Part shown: positions 42,513 to 51,648 of the stretch, one piece after another
Layout: every line of letters starts with the position of its first letter
Numbering within the stretch: position 1 is the first letter of the stretch
Assembly (NCBI RefSeq): GCF_000284595.1
Contig: NC_017671.1
Coordinates: 3,753,001-3,817,000 of the forward strand
Length of the DNA stretch: 64,000 nt
From: Stenotrophomonas maltophilia D457
GTDB lineage: Bacteria > Pseudomonadota > Gammaproteobacteria > Xanthomonadales > Xanthomonadaceae
Direction: 5' to 3'
Notes under the pieces: model-generated
Told to the model about the DNA's origin: nothing
Database searches by the model: none
The model's input: the letters and a program-made list of their open reading frames with translations, nothing else
Made by a program: the position numbers and the translations under genes

Positions 42513-45175
42513 TGCTTTTCCTCCACGGTCGGCGCCACGCTCGGCGGAGCCGGTGCCAGATAACCCACGACCGTGCACAGCAGGCCGTAGGCGATGAACG
42601 ATGCGATGCCCAGCAGGTTGCCCAGGTGCTGGCGATCGACAATAACCAGCTTGGCCAGTACCACGCCCATCAGCACGGCACCGACCATCCACAGCACACG
42701 CTGGCCACGACGCGAACCCCACACCCAGGCAATCACGCCCAGCACGCTCCACAACACGGTCAGGCTGGTCTGGGCCAGGCTGAAGCGCATCATCGACGCG
42801 TTCCACGCCAGCCCACCCCACTGGTGCACGCCATGCAGCACCAGGCTGGTCAGCGCGACGAAGGCCGCCAGTGCCAGCAGCGGCATGCGGATGTTCAGCA
42901 ATGCCTGCGGGGCCTGCGATCCCTGATTGCTGTACAGCCAGCGCGCCAGCAGCAACAGGCTCAACCATTGGCCGATCTCGGCCGGATTCAGCACCGGCAG
43001 CCACAACAGCGGTGCGGCGTCGCCCGGCAGCAGCTGGCCCAACAGCCAGCCGATCGACAGCAGGCCGAACAGCACGCACTGCAGCGGGACGCGCACGCTG
43101 TCGAAGGCCTGTCCCAATGGCCAGCGCAGCGCATTCCAGCGCCACAGCGACAGTGCCGCCATCAGCAGCCATGGCAAGGTCACCAGCAGGGTCGTCCAGC
43201 CCTGCGCCAGATCGGCTTCGCCACCGCCCCACAGGGCCAGCAGCGAAAGCAGCGACGGCCACAGCAGCCACCATAGGAACTGCGCGATGCGGGCCACGGT
43301 ATCGCCGCCCTGACGCAGGCACAGCAGGGTCCGCACGCCCAGCACCGCGAACACCGCCCAGGCCAGCGCGCCATAACCGGCGAACGGCTGGTGGTGTGCA
43401 TCGCTCTGCATCAGGGCCAGCGGGAAGCCCAGCGCGAGCATGGCCAGTGCGGTCACGCCCAGTGCACGTGCCGGCTGGCGACGCTGCACTTCGGCCACCA
43501 GCCAGGCAGTGACCGCGGCCAGCACCAGCAACGCGTCCACTTCGGTGCGGTACGGGAAGAAGCGGGTGATCTCATGGACCAGGCCGCCCAGCCACCACAG
43601 CAGGCCCCACAGGTAGTACACCAGTGCGACGTCATGACGTGGCCTGCGCTGGTAGCTCCACGCCGACGCGAAGCCGGCCAGGGCCAGCAACAGCGCGCCG
43701 ATGGCGGTCGGGTTGATCAGGAAGCGCAGGTCTTCGTGCCAGTGGTCGCCACCGGCAACGAAGGCGAATGCGGCGCCGATCTGCAGCAACGCGCCGGATA
43801 CCTGCGGCAGCCAGCGCTTCTGGCGCAGCCCCAACCAGGCCAGGCCTGCACCTTCCAGCGCAAACACGGCACCGGTGGCACGCGCCGACAAGGCCAGCGG
43901 CACCGCCAGCGTGGCGAGGCCCACCGCAAGCACGGCATGCGATTGCGCCAGCACGGTATAGGACGCGCGTGCGATCAGTGTCCGTGCCAGTACCGCGTAG
44001 ATCGCGGCCAGGCCCAGCGCGCATAGTGCCAGCGTCATCGGTTGTTCGTGCAGCATGCCTGCCTGCAACGAGAATGCGACCAGCGGCGTGCCGAACACCA
44101 GGCTGCCATCGATCAGATCGCGCCGGCTGGCCGGCTGGCGGCGCGCGTACAGCAGCGGGATCAGCAGGTAGAACACGAAGAACAACAGCAGGAACGGCTC
44201 AGTGCTGCTGAACTTGTCCGGTACGTACTGCAGCACGCCCCAGAAGGTGCCGATGCCGAAAGTGAAGGCGAAGCCCAGCAGGTTCAGCGCGCGCCAAGGG
44301 CGGAACCAGGCGATGGCGAAAATGCCTGCGTTGAGCACCGCGTAATAGCTGAACAGCCCCACGTGATTGCCGCTGCCGGCGGACAGCCACAGCGGTGCCA
44401 TGAAGCCGGCCAGGATGCCCAGCACGGCCAGCGTGCGCGAGTTCTGCACCACCGCCAGCACGCACAGCCCGGCCACCAGGGCAATGGAGCTGGCGAAGGC
44501 GAAGCCCGGCGGAATCAGGTCGAAGCGCTTGAAGGCCGCGAAGATGGTCAGCAGCAGTACGCCGATGGCACCGCCCTGCAATGCCAGCGCAAACAGGCGC
44601 CGGCGCTCGCGCTGGTGCCAACCAAAGGCCAGCAGGCCCAGCGCGCCCACAGTGATGCCGGCCAGGCGCAGCTCGATCGGCAACACCAGCCAGCCCTGGT
44701 CGCTGACGTACTTCAGCAGCGCAGCGACACCGGCCAGCAGCACCAGCATGCCGATCTTGACCGGCACGTTGCCTTCGGTGAACCAGCGCTTGACCGCACC
44801 GATGCCGCGCTCGATGACGTTGGGCAGTGCCGGCTCGGAAGGCAGCGGCGGCTGCACCGGCACCGGTGGCACCGGCGGTGGCGCAGCAGGTCGGGGAACA
44901 GGCGCCTCGGTCGGCGCTGCTTCGCGCACCGGTGGCTGCGTGGGGTGCGGCGCAGCAGCGGCGACCGGCCGCAGGAACGGTGGATCGGCACTGGCCGTGG
45001 GCGTGGCCGCAGCCCGTTCAGGCGTGGGCGCGCTGGCGGTGGCAGGCGCGGCGGCCATCGCGCTTTCCAGCGCCGCGACGCGGCGGCGCAGGCCGGAGAT
45101 CATCACCAGCGCCACCACCAGCAGCAGGGGGATGGCCAACAGGACCAATACGACCAGTGCGATCAGTGCTTCCAT
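42509..45175 (-). CDS. DUF2339 large polytopic membrane protein
   Basis: This 888-residue protein starts at the ATG at 45175 (MEALIALVVLVLLAIPLLLV). After one N-terminal helix there is an Ala/Pro-rich cytoplasmic or periplasmic linker of about 90 residues (for example [20 protein letters not shown]). Then come GIGAVKRWFTEGNVPVKIGM, a DUF2339 hallmark, and some 20 or more hydrophobic helices to the end. The many helices suggest a transporter-like or polymer-processing role, but none is established. It is translationally coupled to the DUF3999 gene. Confidence 0.9.
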   Translation of the reverse strand: MEALIALVVLVLLAIPLLLVVALVMISGLRRRVAALESAMAAAPATASAPTPERAAATPTASADPPFLRPVAAAAPHPTQPPVREAAPTEAPVPRPAAPPPVPPVPVQPPLPSEPALPNVIERGIGAVKRWFTEGNVPVKIGMLVLLAGVAALLKYVSDQGWLVLPIELRLAGITVGALGLLAFGWHQRERRRLFALALQGGAIGVLLLTIFAAFKRFDLIPPGFAFASSIALVAGLCVLAVVQNSRTLAVLGILAGFMAPLWLSAGSGNHVGLFSYYAVLNAGIFAIAWFRPWRALNLLGFAFTFGIGTFWGVLQYVPDKFSSTEPFLLLFFVFYLLIPLLYARRQPASRRDLIDGSLVFGTPLVAFSLQAGMLHEQPMTLALCALGLAAIYAVLARTLIARASYTVLAQSHAVLAVGLATLAVPLALSARATGAVFALEGAGLAWLGLRQKRWLPQVSGALLQIGAAFAFVAGGDHWHEDLRFLINPTAIGALLLALAGFASAWSYQRRPRHDVALVYYLWGLLWWLGGLVHEITRFFPYRTEVDALLVLAAVTAWLVAEVQRRQPARALGVTALAMLALGFPLALMQSDAHHQPFAGYGALAWAVFAVLGVRTLLCLRQGGDTVARIAQFLWWLLWPSLLSLLALWGGGEADLAQGWTTLLVTLPWLLMAALSLWRWNALRWPLGQAFDSVRVPLQCVLFGLLSIGWLLGQLLPGDAAPLLWLPVLNPAEIGQWLSLLLLARWLYSNQGSQAPQALLNIRMPLLALAAFVALTSLVLHGVHQWGGLAWNASMMRFSLAQTSLTVLWSVLGVIAWVWGSRRGQRVLWMVGAVLMGVVLAKLVIVDRQHLGNLLGIASFIAYGLLCTVVGYLAPAPPSVAPTVEEKQ

Positions 45176-45249
45176 TGCGTGCTTCCATTGCGTTCCCGCG
45201 CCCCAGCGGCAGCGGTCGACCGCCCCATGCTACGACAGGGTGGGCCCCT

Positions 45250-45282
45250 TAAACGACGAACCCCGGCCAGGCCGGGGTTCGT
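45250..45282 (-). terminator. Intrinsic terminator after gapA
   Basis: ACGAACCCCGGCC pairs with GGCCGGGGTTCGT around one base (45256-45282). On the minus strand it is followed by CGTTTAAG. It lies 20 bp after the gapA stop codon and before the DUF2339 gene. Confidence 0.8.
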
Positions 45283-45300
45283 CTGCGATCTACGCCGGCC

Positions 45301-46308
<1,008 letters not shown>

Positions 46309-46423
46309 TCAAGCTCCTGCGGCCGCGACAGGTGCGGCGGGATGGATAGGGCCCACAAGTCTAGCAAACCGCCGCTGGCCACCGTGGGCCAGCCGGGACC
46401 GCCGGCCGGCCCACGGACAGGAT

Positions 46424-46437
46424 TTGATCCGGATCAA
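46424..46437. promoter_or_regulatory. FNR/CRP-type binding box upstream of ompW
   Basis: TTGATCCGGATCAA is a perfect TTGAT-N4-ATCAA dyad, the consensus recognised by FNR-class regulators. It lies 60 bp upstream of the ompW ATG and 119 bp upstream of the divergent gapA start. In E. coli ompW is FNR-controlled, so oxygen-dependent control is plausible here. Confidence 0.7.
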
Positions 46438-46497
46438 AGCGTTAGCGCGGCGTGAGGCCGAGACTGTCGCCATCCACCCAGCAACGAGAACACCCCC

Positions 46498-47127
46498 ATG
46501 CGCAAGACCTCCCCCCTGATTGTGGCCAGCCTGGCCGCCGCCCTGTCGCTCGCCGCCGCCCCGGCCATGGCCCAGTCCAAGGGCGACTGGACCGTCTCGG
46601 CCGGCGTGCACCAGGTGGCGCCGAAGTCGAACAACGGCTGGCTGGCCGGCGGCACCCTGAAGGTCGACGTCGACAATGACGTCAAGCCGACCATCACCGG
46701 CGAGTACTTCATCGCCGACAACCTGGGCATCGAAGTGCTGGCCGCGCTGCCGTTCAAGCACGACATCAACATCAACGGCCTGGGCCGCGTCGGCAGCACC
46801 AAGCAGCTGCCGCCGGTGGTCACCCTGCAGTACCACTTCAACAGCAAGGGCAAGGTGTCGCCGTTCGTCGGCGCCGGCCTGAACTACACCACCTTCTTCA
46901 GCGAAGACACTACGGGTGCGCTGGCCGGCAGCAAGCTGAAGCTGCAGGATTCGTGGGGCCTGGCCGCACACGCCGGCGTGGACTTTGCGATCGGCGAGAA
47001 GGGCGCCCTGCGCGTGGACATGCGCTGGATCGACATCGACAGCAAGGTGAAGTTGAACGGCGAGAAGATCGGCACGGTCAACATCGATCCGCTGGTCTAC
47101 GGCGCTTCGTACGTCTTCAAGTTCTAA
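46498..47127 (+). CDS. ompW: OmpW-family outer-membrane protein
   Basis: This 209-residue protein starts at the ATG at 46498 with signal peptide MRKTSPLIVASLAAALSLAA (cleavage near AMAQ). The mature part is an eight-stranded barrel: GDWTVSAGVHQVAPKSNNGW, ITGEYFIADNLGIEVLAALP, PPVVTLQYHFNSKGKVSPFV and GAGLNYTTFFSE are OmpW hallmarks. The C-terminus ends YGASYVFKF with the terminal Phe needed for outer-membrane assembly. OmpW proteins form narrow hydrophobic channels. An FNR-type box lies upstream, and a strong terminator follows. Confidence 0.95.
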   Translation: MRKTSPLIVASLAAALSLAAAPAMAQSKGDWTVSAGVHQVAPKSNNGWLAGGTLKVDVDNDVKPTITGEYFIADNLGIEVLAALPFKHDININGLGRVGSTKQLPPVVTLQYHFNSKGKVSPFVGAGLNYTTFFSEDTTGALAGSKLKLQDSWGLAAHAGVDFAIGEKGALRVDMRWIDIDSKVKLNGEKIGTVNIDPLVYGASYVFKF

Positions 47128-47196
47128 AGCGGTGTATTGGGCGCGGGGGGCTTCGCCCCCGCTCCCCCGCTACACGCAAAACCCTCGCAGCATGTT

Positions 47197-47222
47197 GCCC
47201 CGGTAATTGCCGGGGCTTTTTT
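47197..47222 (+). terminator. Intrinsic terminator after ompW
   Basis: GCCCCGG and CCGGGGC pair around TAATTG (47197-47216), followed by six T on the plus strand. A further hairpin (GCGGGGGCTTCGCCCCCGC-like, near 47139-47162) precedes it. Confidence 0.88.
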
Positions 47223-47251
47223 GTGCCTGGGACTGAAGCGGTTCCGGAGCT

Positions 47252-47359
47252 GGGGCAAGGCAGGGAGCGGAGCCGGGACACGCCGTAAACCCATCCCTGG
47301 GGGCTCGATGGCGCCATCCATGGCGCCAACGGTCCCGGCTCCGCTCCCCGCCTTGCCCC
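47252..47359 (+). repeat. Long covarying-arm palindrome, copy F
   Basis: The arms (47252-47278 and 47333-47359) pair over 27 bp with one mismatch and contain AAGGCAGGGAGCGGAGCCGG, unlike other copies. The core (47279-47332) has hairpins CCCATCCCTGGG and TGGCGCCA-TCCA-TGGCGCCA, the latter altered on both sides relative to copy A. It follows the ompW terminator and is paired with inverted copy G. Confidence 0.86.
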
Positions 47360-47526
47360 TTCCCATCACCGCGTGCGTACCAGCTCAAGCAAAGGCAAGA
47401 GCAGAACCCGTGCATCCGTGGCGCAGTGATTGCCTGTAATTGCAGGAGGCCGATTTTGATCCTGCATTTGTTTTTGATGTTGCATTTGACGTTTGCATCC
47501 GCCTCCGCGGCCATGTTTGGAGGGGA

Positions 47527-47626
47527 GCGCAGAGGGAGGGGCGGCGGGACCGTTGGCGCCATGGATGGCGCCATCGAGCCTCCAAGGACGGATTTACGGC
47601 GTGTCCCGCCGCCCCTCCCTCTACGC
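47527..47626 (-). repeat. Long covarying-arm palindrome, copy G (inverted)
   Basis: The arms (47527-47550 and 47603-47626) pair over 24 bp with one mismatch and contain AGAGGGAGGGGCGGCGGGAC. On the minus strand the core (47551-47602) starts ACGCCGTAAATCCGTCCTTG and has hairpins TCC-GTCCTT-GGA and TGGCGCCA-TCCA-TGGCGCCA, the second identical to copy F. It ends 60 bp before the nuclease gene. The region 47360-47526 between F and G is AT-richer and has no gene. Confidence 0.86.
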
Positions 47627-47686
47627 TTCCACTTCGGAACAGGAACGCGCCGCTCTTCAATCCACCTACCCCGCTAGAATGGGCGC

Positions 47687-48505
47687 ATGAAAGCCCTGCA
47701 CTCCCTGTTCCTCGCCGCCGCCCTGGCGCCGGCCCTGCTGTCCGTCTCCGCCCCTGCCCATGCCTGGGGCGCGCAAGGCCACCGCCTTGTCGCCGAAGTC
47801 GCCGACGCCCGCCTCACCCCCGCCGCCCGCGCCGAAGTGGACCGCCTGCTGGCCACCGAACCGGACGCCACCCTGGCCAGCATCGCGCCCTGGGCCGACC
47901 AGCTGCGCGCCAAGGACCCGGGCCTGGGCCGTCGCTCGGCCGGCTGGCACTACGTCAACATTGCCGAAGACGACTGCCACTACGAAGCACCGAAGCACTG
48001 CAGGAACGGCAACTGCATCGTCGAAGCCCTCAAGGCGCAGAGCGCCATTCTGGGGGACCGCAGCCTGACTGACGGCGAGCGCCTGCAGGCGCTGAAGTTC
48101 GTCGTGCACCTGGTCGGCGACATCCACCAGCCGATGCACGCTGGCTACGCCCACGACAAGGGCGGCAACGATTTCCAGCTGCAGTTCGGCAACCGCGGTA
48201 CCAACCTGCACTCGCTGTGGGACAGCGGCATGCTCAACACCCGCAAGCTGGACGATGCCGGCTACCTGCCGGTGCTGCAGAGCCAGCGCGCACCGAAGCT
48301 GGCGCGCCAGTCCAACCCGCAGCGCGACCCGCAGGTCTGGGCCGAGGCCAGCTGCCGCATCTCCATGCAACCTGGCGTTTATCCGGCCTCGCGTAAAATC
48401 GGTGACGAGTACACCGAGCGCTACCGGCCGCTGGCCGAAGCGCAGCTGCGGCTGGCCGGTGAAAACCTGGCGCAGTTGCTGAACCGCGTGCTCGGCACGC
48501 GCTGA
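47687..48505 (+). CDS. Secreted S1/P1-type zinc nuclease
   Basis: This 272-residue enzyme cleaves single-stranded DNA and RNA with three zinc ions. The signal peptide ends HA, so the mature protein starts at Trp27 (WGAQGHRLVAEVAD), whose amino group is a zinc ligand in this family. Other ligands are His32, the Asp in IAPWADQLR, the His in GWHYVNI, and the cluster FVVHLVGDIHQPMHAGYAHD with NDFQLQFG. Two Cys pairs (CHYEAPKHC, CRNGNC) probably form disulphides. The S. maltophilia nuclease SmNuc1 is of this type. The 11-bp gap to the next gene suggests they are co-transcribed. Confidence 0.95.
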   Translation: MKALHSLFLAAALAPALLSVSAPAHAWGAQGHRLVAEVADARLTPAARAEVDRLLATEPDATLASIAPWADQLRAKDPGLGRRSAGWHYVNIAEDDCHYEAPKHCRNGNCIVEALKAQSAILGDRSLTDGERLQALKFVVHLVGDIHQPMHAGYAHDKGGNDFQLQFGNRGTNLHSLWDSGMLNTRKLDDAGYLPVLQSQRAPKLARQSNPQRDPQVWAEASCRISMQPGVYPASRKIGDEYTERYRPLAEAQLRLAGENLAQLLNRVLGTR

Positions 48506-48516
48506 GGAGAGCTCCA

Positions 48517-49317
48517 ATGCCGGTCCAGGTGCAGTCGTTCTTCCACCGTGACAGCAACACCTTCAGCTACCTGGTCAGCGACCCGGCCAGCGGCGAGGCG
48601 GCGCTGATCGATCCGGTCCTGGACTACGACCCGGACACCGACGCCAGCAGCGAATCACCGCTGCGCGCGGCATTGCAGGCCATCGAACAACAGGGCCTGC
48701 AGCTGCGCTGGCTGCTGGAGACGCATGCCCACGCCGACCATGTGTCGGCCGGGCGCCGGCTCAAGCAGCGCTTTCCGCAGGCCACGCTGGCCATCGGTGA
48801 AGGCATCCGGGCGGTGCAGGCGACGTTTGCGCCACGCTATGGCCTGCAGCTTCCGGGCGCCGATGAGATCTTCGACCACCTGTTCAGCGACGGCGAGACC
48901 TTCACTTTGGGCGAACTGCGCTGCCAGGTGATCGCCGTGCCCGGCCACACCAGCGACAGCATCGCCTACCTGATCGACGATGCGCTGTTCACTGGCGACT
49001 CGCTGTTCATGCCCGACGGCGGCACTGCCCGCTGCGACTTTCCCGGCGGTGATGCCGCACAGCTGTACCGCTCGATCCAGCGCCTGCTGGCCCTGCCGGA
49101 TGCCACCCGCGTGTTCGTCTGCCACGACTACGGCCCGGGCGGCCGCGACTTCGCCAACGAAACCACCATCGGTGAACAGCGCGCGCACAACATCCACGTG
49201 CACGACGGCGTGGCCGAGGCGGAGTTCGTCAGCGTGCGCCAGGCCCGCGATGCGACGTTGGAAGAACCGAAGCTGATGCAGCCTGCGGTAAAGGCCAATA
49301 TCCAGGGCGGGGCCTGA
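48517..49317 (+). CDS. Metallo-beta-lactamase-fold enzyme, ETHE1/persulfide dioxygenase-like
   Basis: This 266-residue protein has the HxHxDH metal motif ETHAHADHVSAGRRL, the second His in VPGHTSDSIAYLID, the bridging Asp in FTGDSLFMPDGGTARCDFPG and a final His in VCHDYGPGG. The sequence TARCDFPGGDAAQLYRSIQ is typical of ETHE1-like persulfide dioxygenases, which oxidise glutathione persulfide to sulfite with a single Fe. These are also called Blh-type proteins in some bacteria. There is no adjacent rhodanese or BigR-like regulator, so the sulfide-detoxification role is inferred from family only. Confidence 0.9.
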   Translation: MPVQVQSFFHRDSNTFSYLVSDPASGEAALIDPVLDYDPDTDASSESPLRAALQAIEQQGLQLRWLLETHAHADHVSAGRRLKQRFPQATLAIGEGIRAVQATFAPRYGLQLPGADEIFDHLFSDGETFTLGELRCQVIAVPGHTSDSIAYLIDDALFTGDSLFMPDGGTARCDFPGGDAAQLYRSIQRLLALPDATRVFVCHDYGPGGRDFANETTIGEQRAHNIHVHDGVAEAEFVSVRQARDATLEEPKLMQPAVKANIQGGA

Positions 49318-49370
49318 CGTACGCCGGGCAGAGCCCGGCGCCATCGGTTTCCATCGCGGACCGCGAGCGT

Positions 49371-49934
49371 TCATTTTCCCTGCATCCGCACCACGTGCTG
49401 GCCCTTCACGATCTCGAACGTGAAGGCGTACTGCAGGGTGACCGCTACCGGCTCGACGCGCTCGGCGCCCCGGCAGTCACCGCGGTCGGCAGGCACCTTG
49501 CCCGCCGCGAAGTGGCAGACCGCTGCGGACGAGTACTTCCACATCGCCACGGCTTCCTGGGCAGCCTGCAGCAGGGGCGCATTCTCGCCCGCAGCACCTG
49601 CCGCGCACTCCGGACGATCGGTCAATGGCAGGCTTCGCTCCACGGCGCCATTGGCATCAACCACCACCTGCAGGCAGATCGTGGTCGGCGCCAGTTCCGC
49701 GCGCGGGTCACGATCGCCAACCTCCGGGTCTGGTGCCGCGTACAGCTGGGGCATCCGGTAGCCTTCGGTCGCACCCAGCGAATACACCTGCGACTGTCCA
49801 CCGCCGCTGCCCGCCTGCGGCTGCAGGCGCTGGTGGCCGACATTTTCGCTGCGGGTATCCACCGTGGTCAGGCGGTCCTGGCTCGCACACCCCACCAGCA
49901 GCGCTGCCGCCATGATCAGCGCAGCGGACTTCAT
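49371..49934 (-). CDS. Small lipoprotein of the BlaI-M56 operon (function unknown)
   Basis: This 187-residue protein has a lipoprotein signal (MKSAALIMAAALLVGCASQD, lipobox LLVGC). The mature part begins with a polar Gln/Ser/Gly stretch and contains LAPTTICLQVVVDANGAVER, which is like the central strand of TonB C-terminal domains, and two further Cys that may pair. The C-terminus is VTLQYAFTFEIVKGQHVVRM. Its ATG overlaps the stop of the M56/TonB gene (ATGA). It probably works with that protein in the periplasm, but no function is known. Confidence 0.78.
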   Translation of the reverse strand: MKSAALIMAAALLVGCASQDRLTTVDTRSENVGHQRLQPQAGSGGGQSQVYSLGATEGYRMPQLYAAPDPEVGDRDPRAELAPTTICLQVVVDANGAVERSLPLTDRPECAAGAAGENAPLLQAAQEAVAMWKYSSAAVCHFAAGKVPADRGDCRGAERVEPVAVTLQYAFTFEIVKGQHVVRMQGK

Positions 49935-51172
49935 TGGGTGTCCTCGGTGTTGTCCATGGCGAACGTGATCGGAATCTTCACCGCCGCTGCAACCGGCTTA
50001 CCGTTCTTCATCGCCGGCCGATAGGTCCAGCTGCGTGCCGCAGCGATCGACACCGCATCGAACACGCCCGGATTGGTGGCACTGAGCACGCGGACATCGC
50101 TGGGACGCCCCTGCGCATCCACCTCCACGCGCAGGTTCACCACACCTACCTGGCGCTGCTCGAACGCGGATTTCGGATAGGACGGCGGTGGCATCCTGTC
50201 GATCTGGATCGGACGGTCCAGCCCAGCCTTGGCCGCACCTTCTTCCGCCGTTGCGTACGGCTCGACACCGATCCCCGGGCTCCCGGCCGCGCCGCCCTGG
50301 CTGGCCCATGCCACCGCGCCCATGCCCACACACAACCCGACCACCAGCACCTGCCCGGACACCCACGGCAATGCCTTCCGTTTGGACTGCTTCAACATGG
50401 CGATACGCTCCTTCAACACGGGTTGGCTGCGCCAATGGCAGACCGCGGGCGCAACCGGGTGGACCAGCTGCGCCTTCAGCAGCGTGCTGGCGTAGAGGCC
50501 GCGCAGCGCCGGCTGCGGAGCCATGGTGCGGGCATCGCAGGCCAGTTCCTGGTCGCGCAGGAAGCGGCCCGCAGCCCACGGCAGAAGCGGGTGGAACCAG
50601 AACACCGCGCGCACCAGCAGCAGCGCACCGTTGGCCCAGTGATCGCCATGACGGTGATGGCTGCGCTCGTGCTGCAGGATCAAGCTCTGTTCCTGTGCGG
50701 TGAACTGCAGGTCGAAGTCGGGACCAACCACGATGCGTGGGCGCCACAGGCCAACCAGCGCGGGCAAGCCGGGATCGCCGCTGGCCTGCCAGCTGCCATC
50801 GGTGCGCGGCGTCAGTGGCCCCATGCTCCGTTCGAAACGATGTTGTGCGTGCAGGTCGCGCAACAGGCGGATGCCCGCACCCAATGCCCACAGCGCGAAC
50901 AACAGCCCGGCCCATGGCAACGAGGGCCCGCTCAGGGCATCGAGGGCACCGGGCATCACTTTCAGCGGCAGCGTGGGTACCTGCTGCAACACCGCAACCT
51001 GTGGCAATGGCAGCGTCAGGGCCACCAGCAGCAGCGGCAGCAGCCACCAGCTGCGGTAGGCCAGCCCAGCGCCCCCCAACCGCACCAGCAGCGGTCGCAG
51101 CACCGCCAGCAGGACCACACCCACGGCCAGCCACAAGCTGGCCCGCCACAGTCCGTCGAGCAGCTCAGTCAT
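49931..51172 (-). CDS. M56 (BlaR1/MecR1-like) metallopeptidase fused to a TonB C-terminal domain
   Basis: This 413-residue inner-membrane protein has membrane helices near residues 10-60 and 85-105, a cytoplasmic M56 zinc peptidase segment with HERSH at 168-172 and a downstream Glu in DQELACDAR, another helix around residue 275 (QVLVVGLCVGMGAVAWASQG), and a periplasmic TonB_C domain from about 318 (PPPSYPKSAFEQRQVGVVNL). In BlaR1 the M56 peptidase controls cleavage of the BlaI repressor; here the sensor is replaced by a TonB-like domain. The gene overlaps the BlaI-type gene by eight bases, so they act together. Confidence 0.9.
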   Translation of the reverse strand: MTELLDGLWRASLWLAVGVVLLAVLRPLLVRLGGAGLAYRSWWLLPLLLVALTLPLPQVAVLQQVPTLPLKVMPGALDALSGPSLPWAGLLFALWALGAGIRLLRDLHAQHRFERSMGPLTPRTDGSWQASGDPGLPALVGLWRPRIVVGPDFDLQFTAQEQSLILQHERSHHRHGDHWANGALLLVRAVFWFHPLLPWAAGRFLRDQELACDARTMAPQPALRGLYASTLLKAQLVHPVAPAVCHWRSQPVLKERIAMLKQSKRKALPWVSGQVLVVGLCVGMGAVAWASQGGAAGSPGIGVEPYATAEEGAAKAGLDRPIQIDRMPPPSYPKSAFEQRQVGVVNLRVEVDAQGRPSDVRVLSATNPGVFDAVSIAAARSWTYRPAMKNGKPVAAAVKIPITFAMDNTEDTQ

Positions 51173-51530
51173 GGTCCAGCTCCTGGATCAGCTTCTTCAG
51201 TTCGGCGATGTCCTGCGCGCTCAGCTGGCCGCGTTCGCTGAAGTGCGCGACCAGCGGCGCCACGCGCCCTTCGAAGACACGGCCGATGAAGTCCTGGCTC
51301 TGCGCCTCCACCCACGCCTGTCGCTGCAGCAGCGGCCGGTACAGGTAACGCCGTCCATCGCGCTCGGCAGTGATCGCGCCCTTGGTCAGCAGGCGGTTGA
51401 GCAGGGTCTTGATGGTCGGCTCGGCCCAGTCGCGATGGGCCAGCGCGGCCACCACGTCATCGGCACTACGCGGTGCCTGCTGCCACAGCACCTCCATCAC
51501 GACGGCTTCGGCTTCGCTGATCGGGGTCAT
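51165..51530 (-). CDS. BlaI/MecI/CopY-family winged-helix repressor
   Basis: This 121-residue protein starts MTPISEAEAVVMEVLWQQAP at 51530, the usual BlaI opening. The winged helix is formed by SADDVVAALAHRDWAEPTIK and TLLNRLLTKGAITAERDGRR, followed by YLYRPLLQRQAWVEAQSQDF and a C-terminal dimerisation and cleavage region. It is the first gene of a three-gene operon with the M56/TonB protein and lipoprotein. Palindromic operators just upstream (51542-51571) suggest it controls its own operon. No beta-lactamase gene is nearby. Confidence 0.93.
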   Translation of the reverse strand: MTPISEAEAVVMEVLWQQAPRSADDVVAALAHRDWAEPTIKTLLNRLLTKGAITAERDGRRYLYRPLLQRQAWVEAQSQDFIGRVFEGRVAPLVAHFSERGQLSAQDIAELKKLIQELDHD

Positions 51531-51541
51531 GGTTTACATCC

Positions 51542-51571
51542 GTAATCGACATATTGATTACGCGCGTAATC
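51542..51571. promoter_or_regulatory. BlaI-type operator palindromes
   Basis: GTAATC-N8-GATTAC (51542-51561) overlaps GATTACGCGCGTAATC (51556-51571), a perfect 16-bp dyad. They lie 12-40 bp upstream of the BlaI gene's ATG, where the promoter should be. The closely spaced GATTAC/GTAATC half-sites are the likely repressor target; the link to this BlaI is inferred from position. Confidence 0.65.
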
Positions 51572-51648
51572 GAACTGCCTGTCAAGCCCCTCGACTCCGG
51601 GTTCATCCCGGCTGCGCCAGCATCGGTTCCTCCCGCCCCTGGCCCCGG

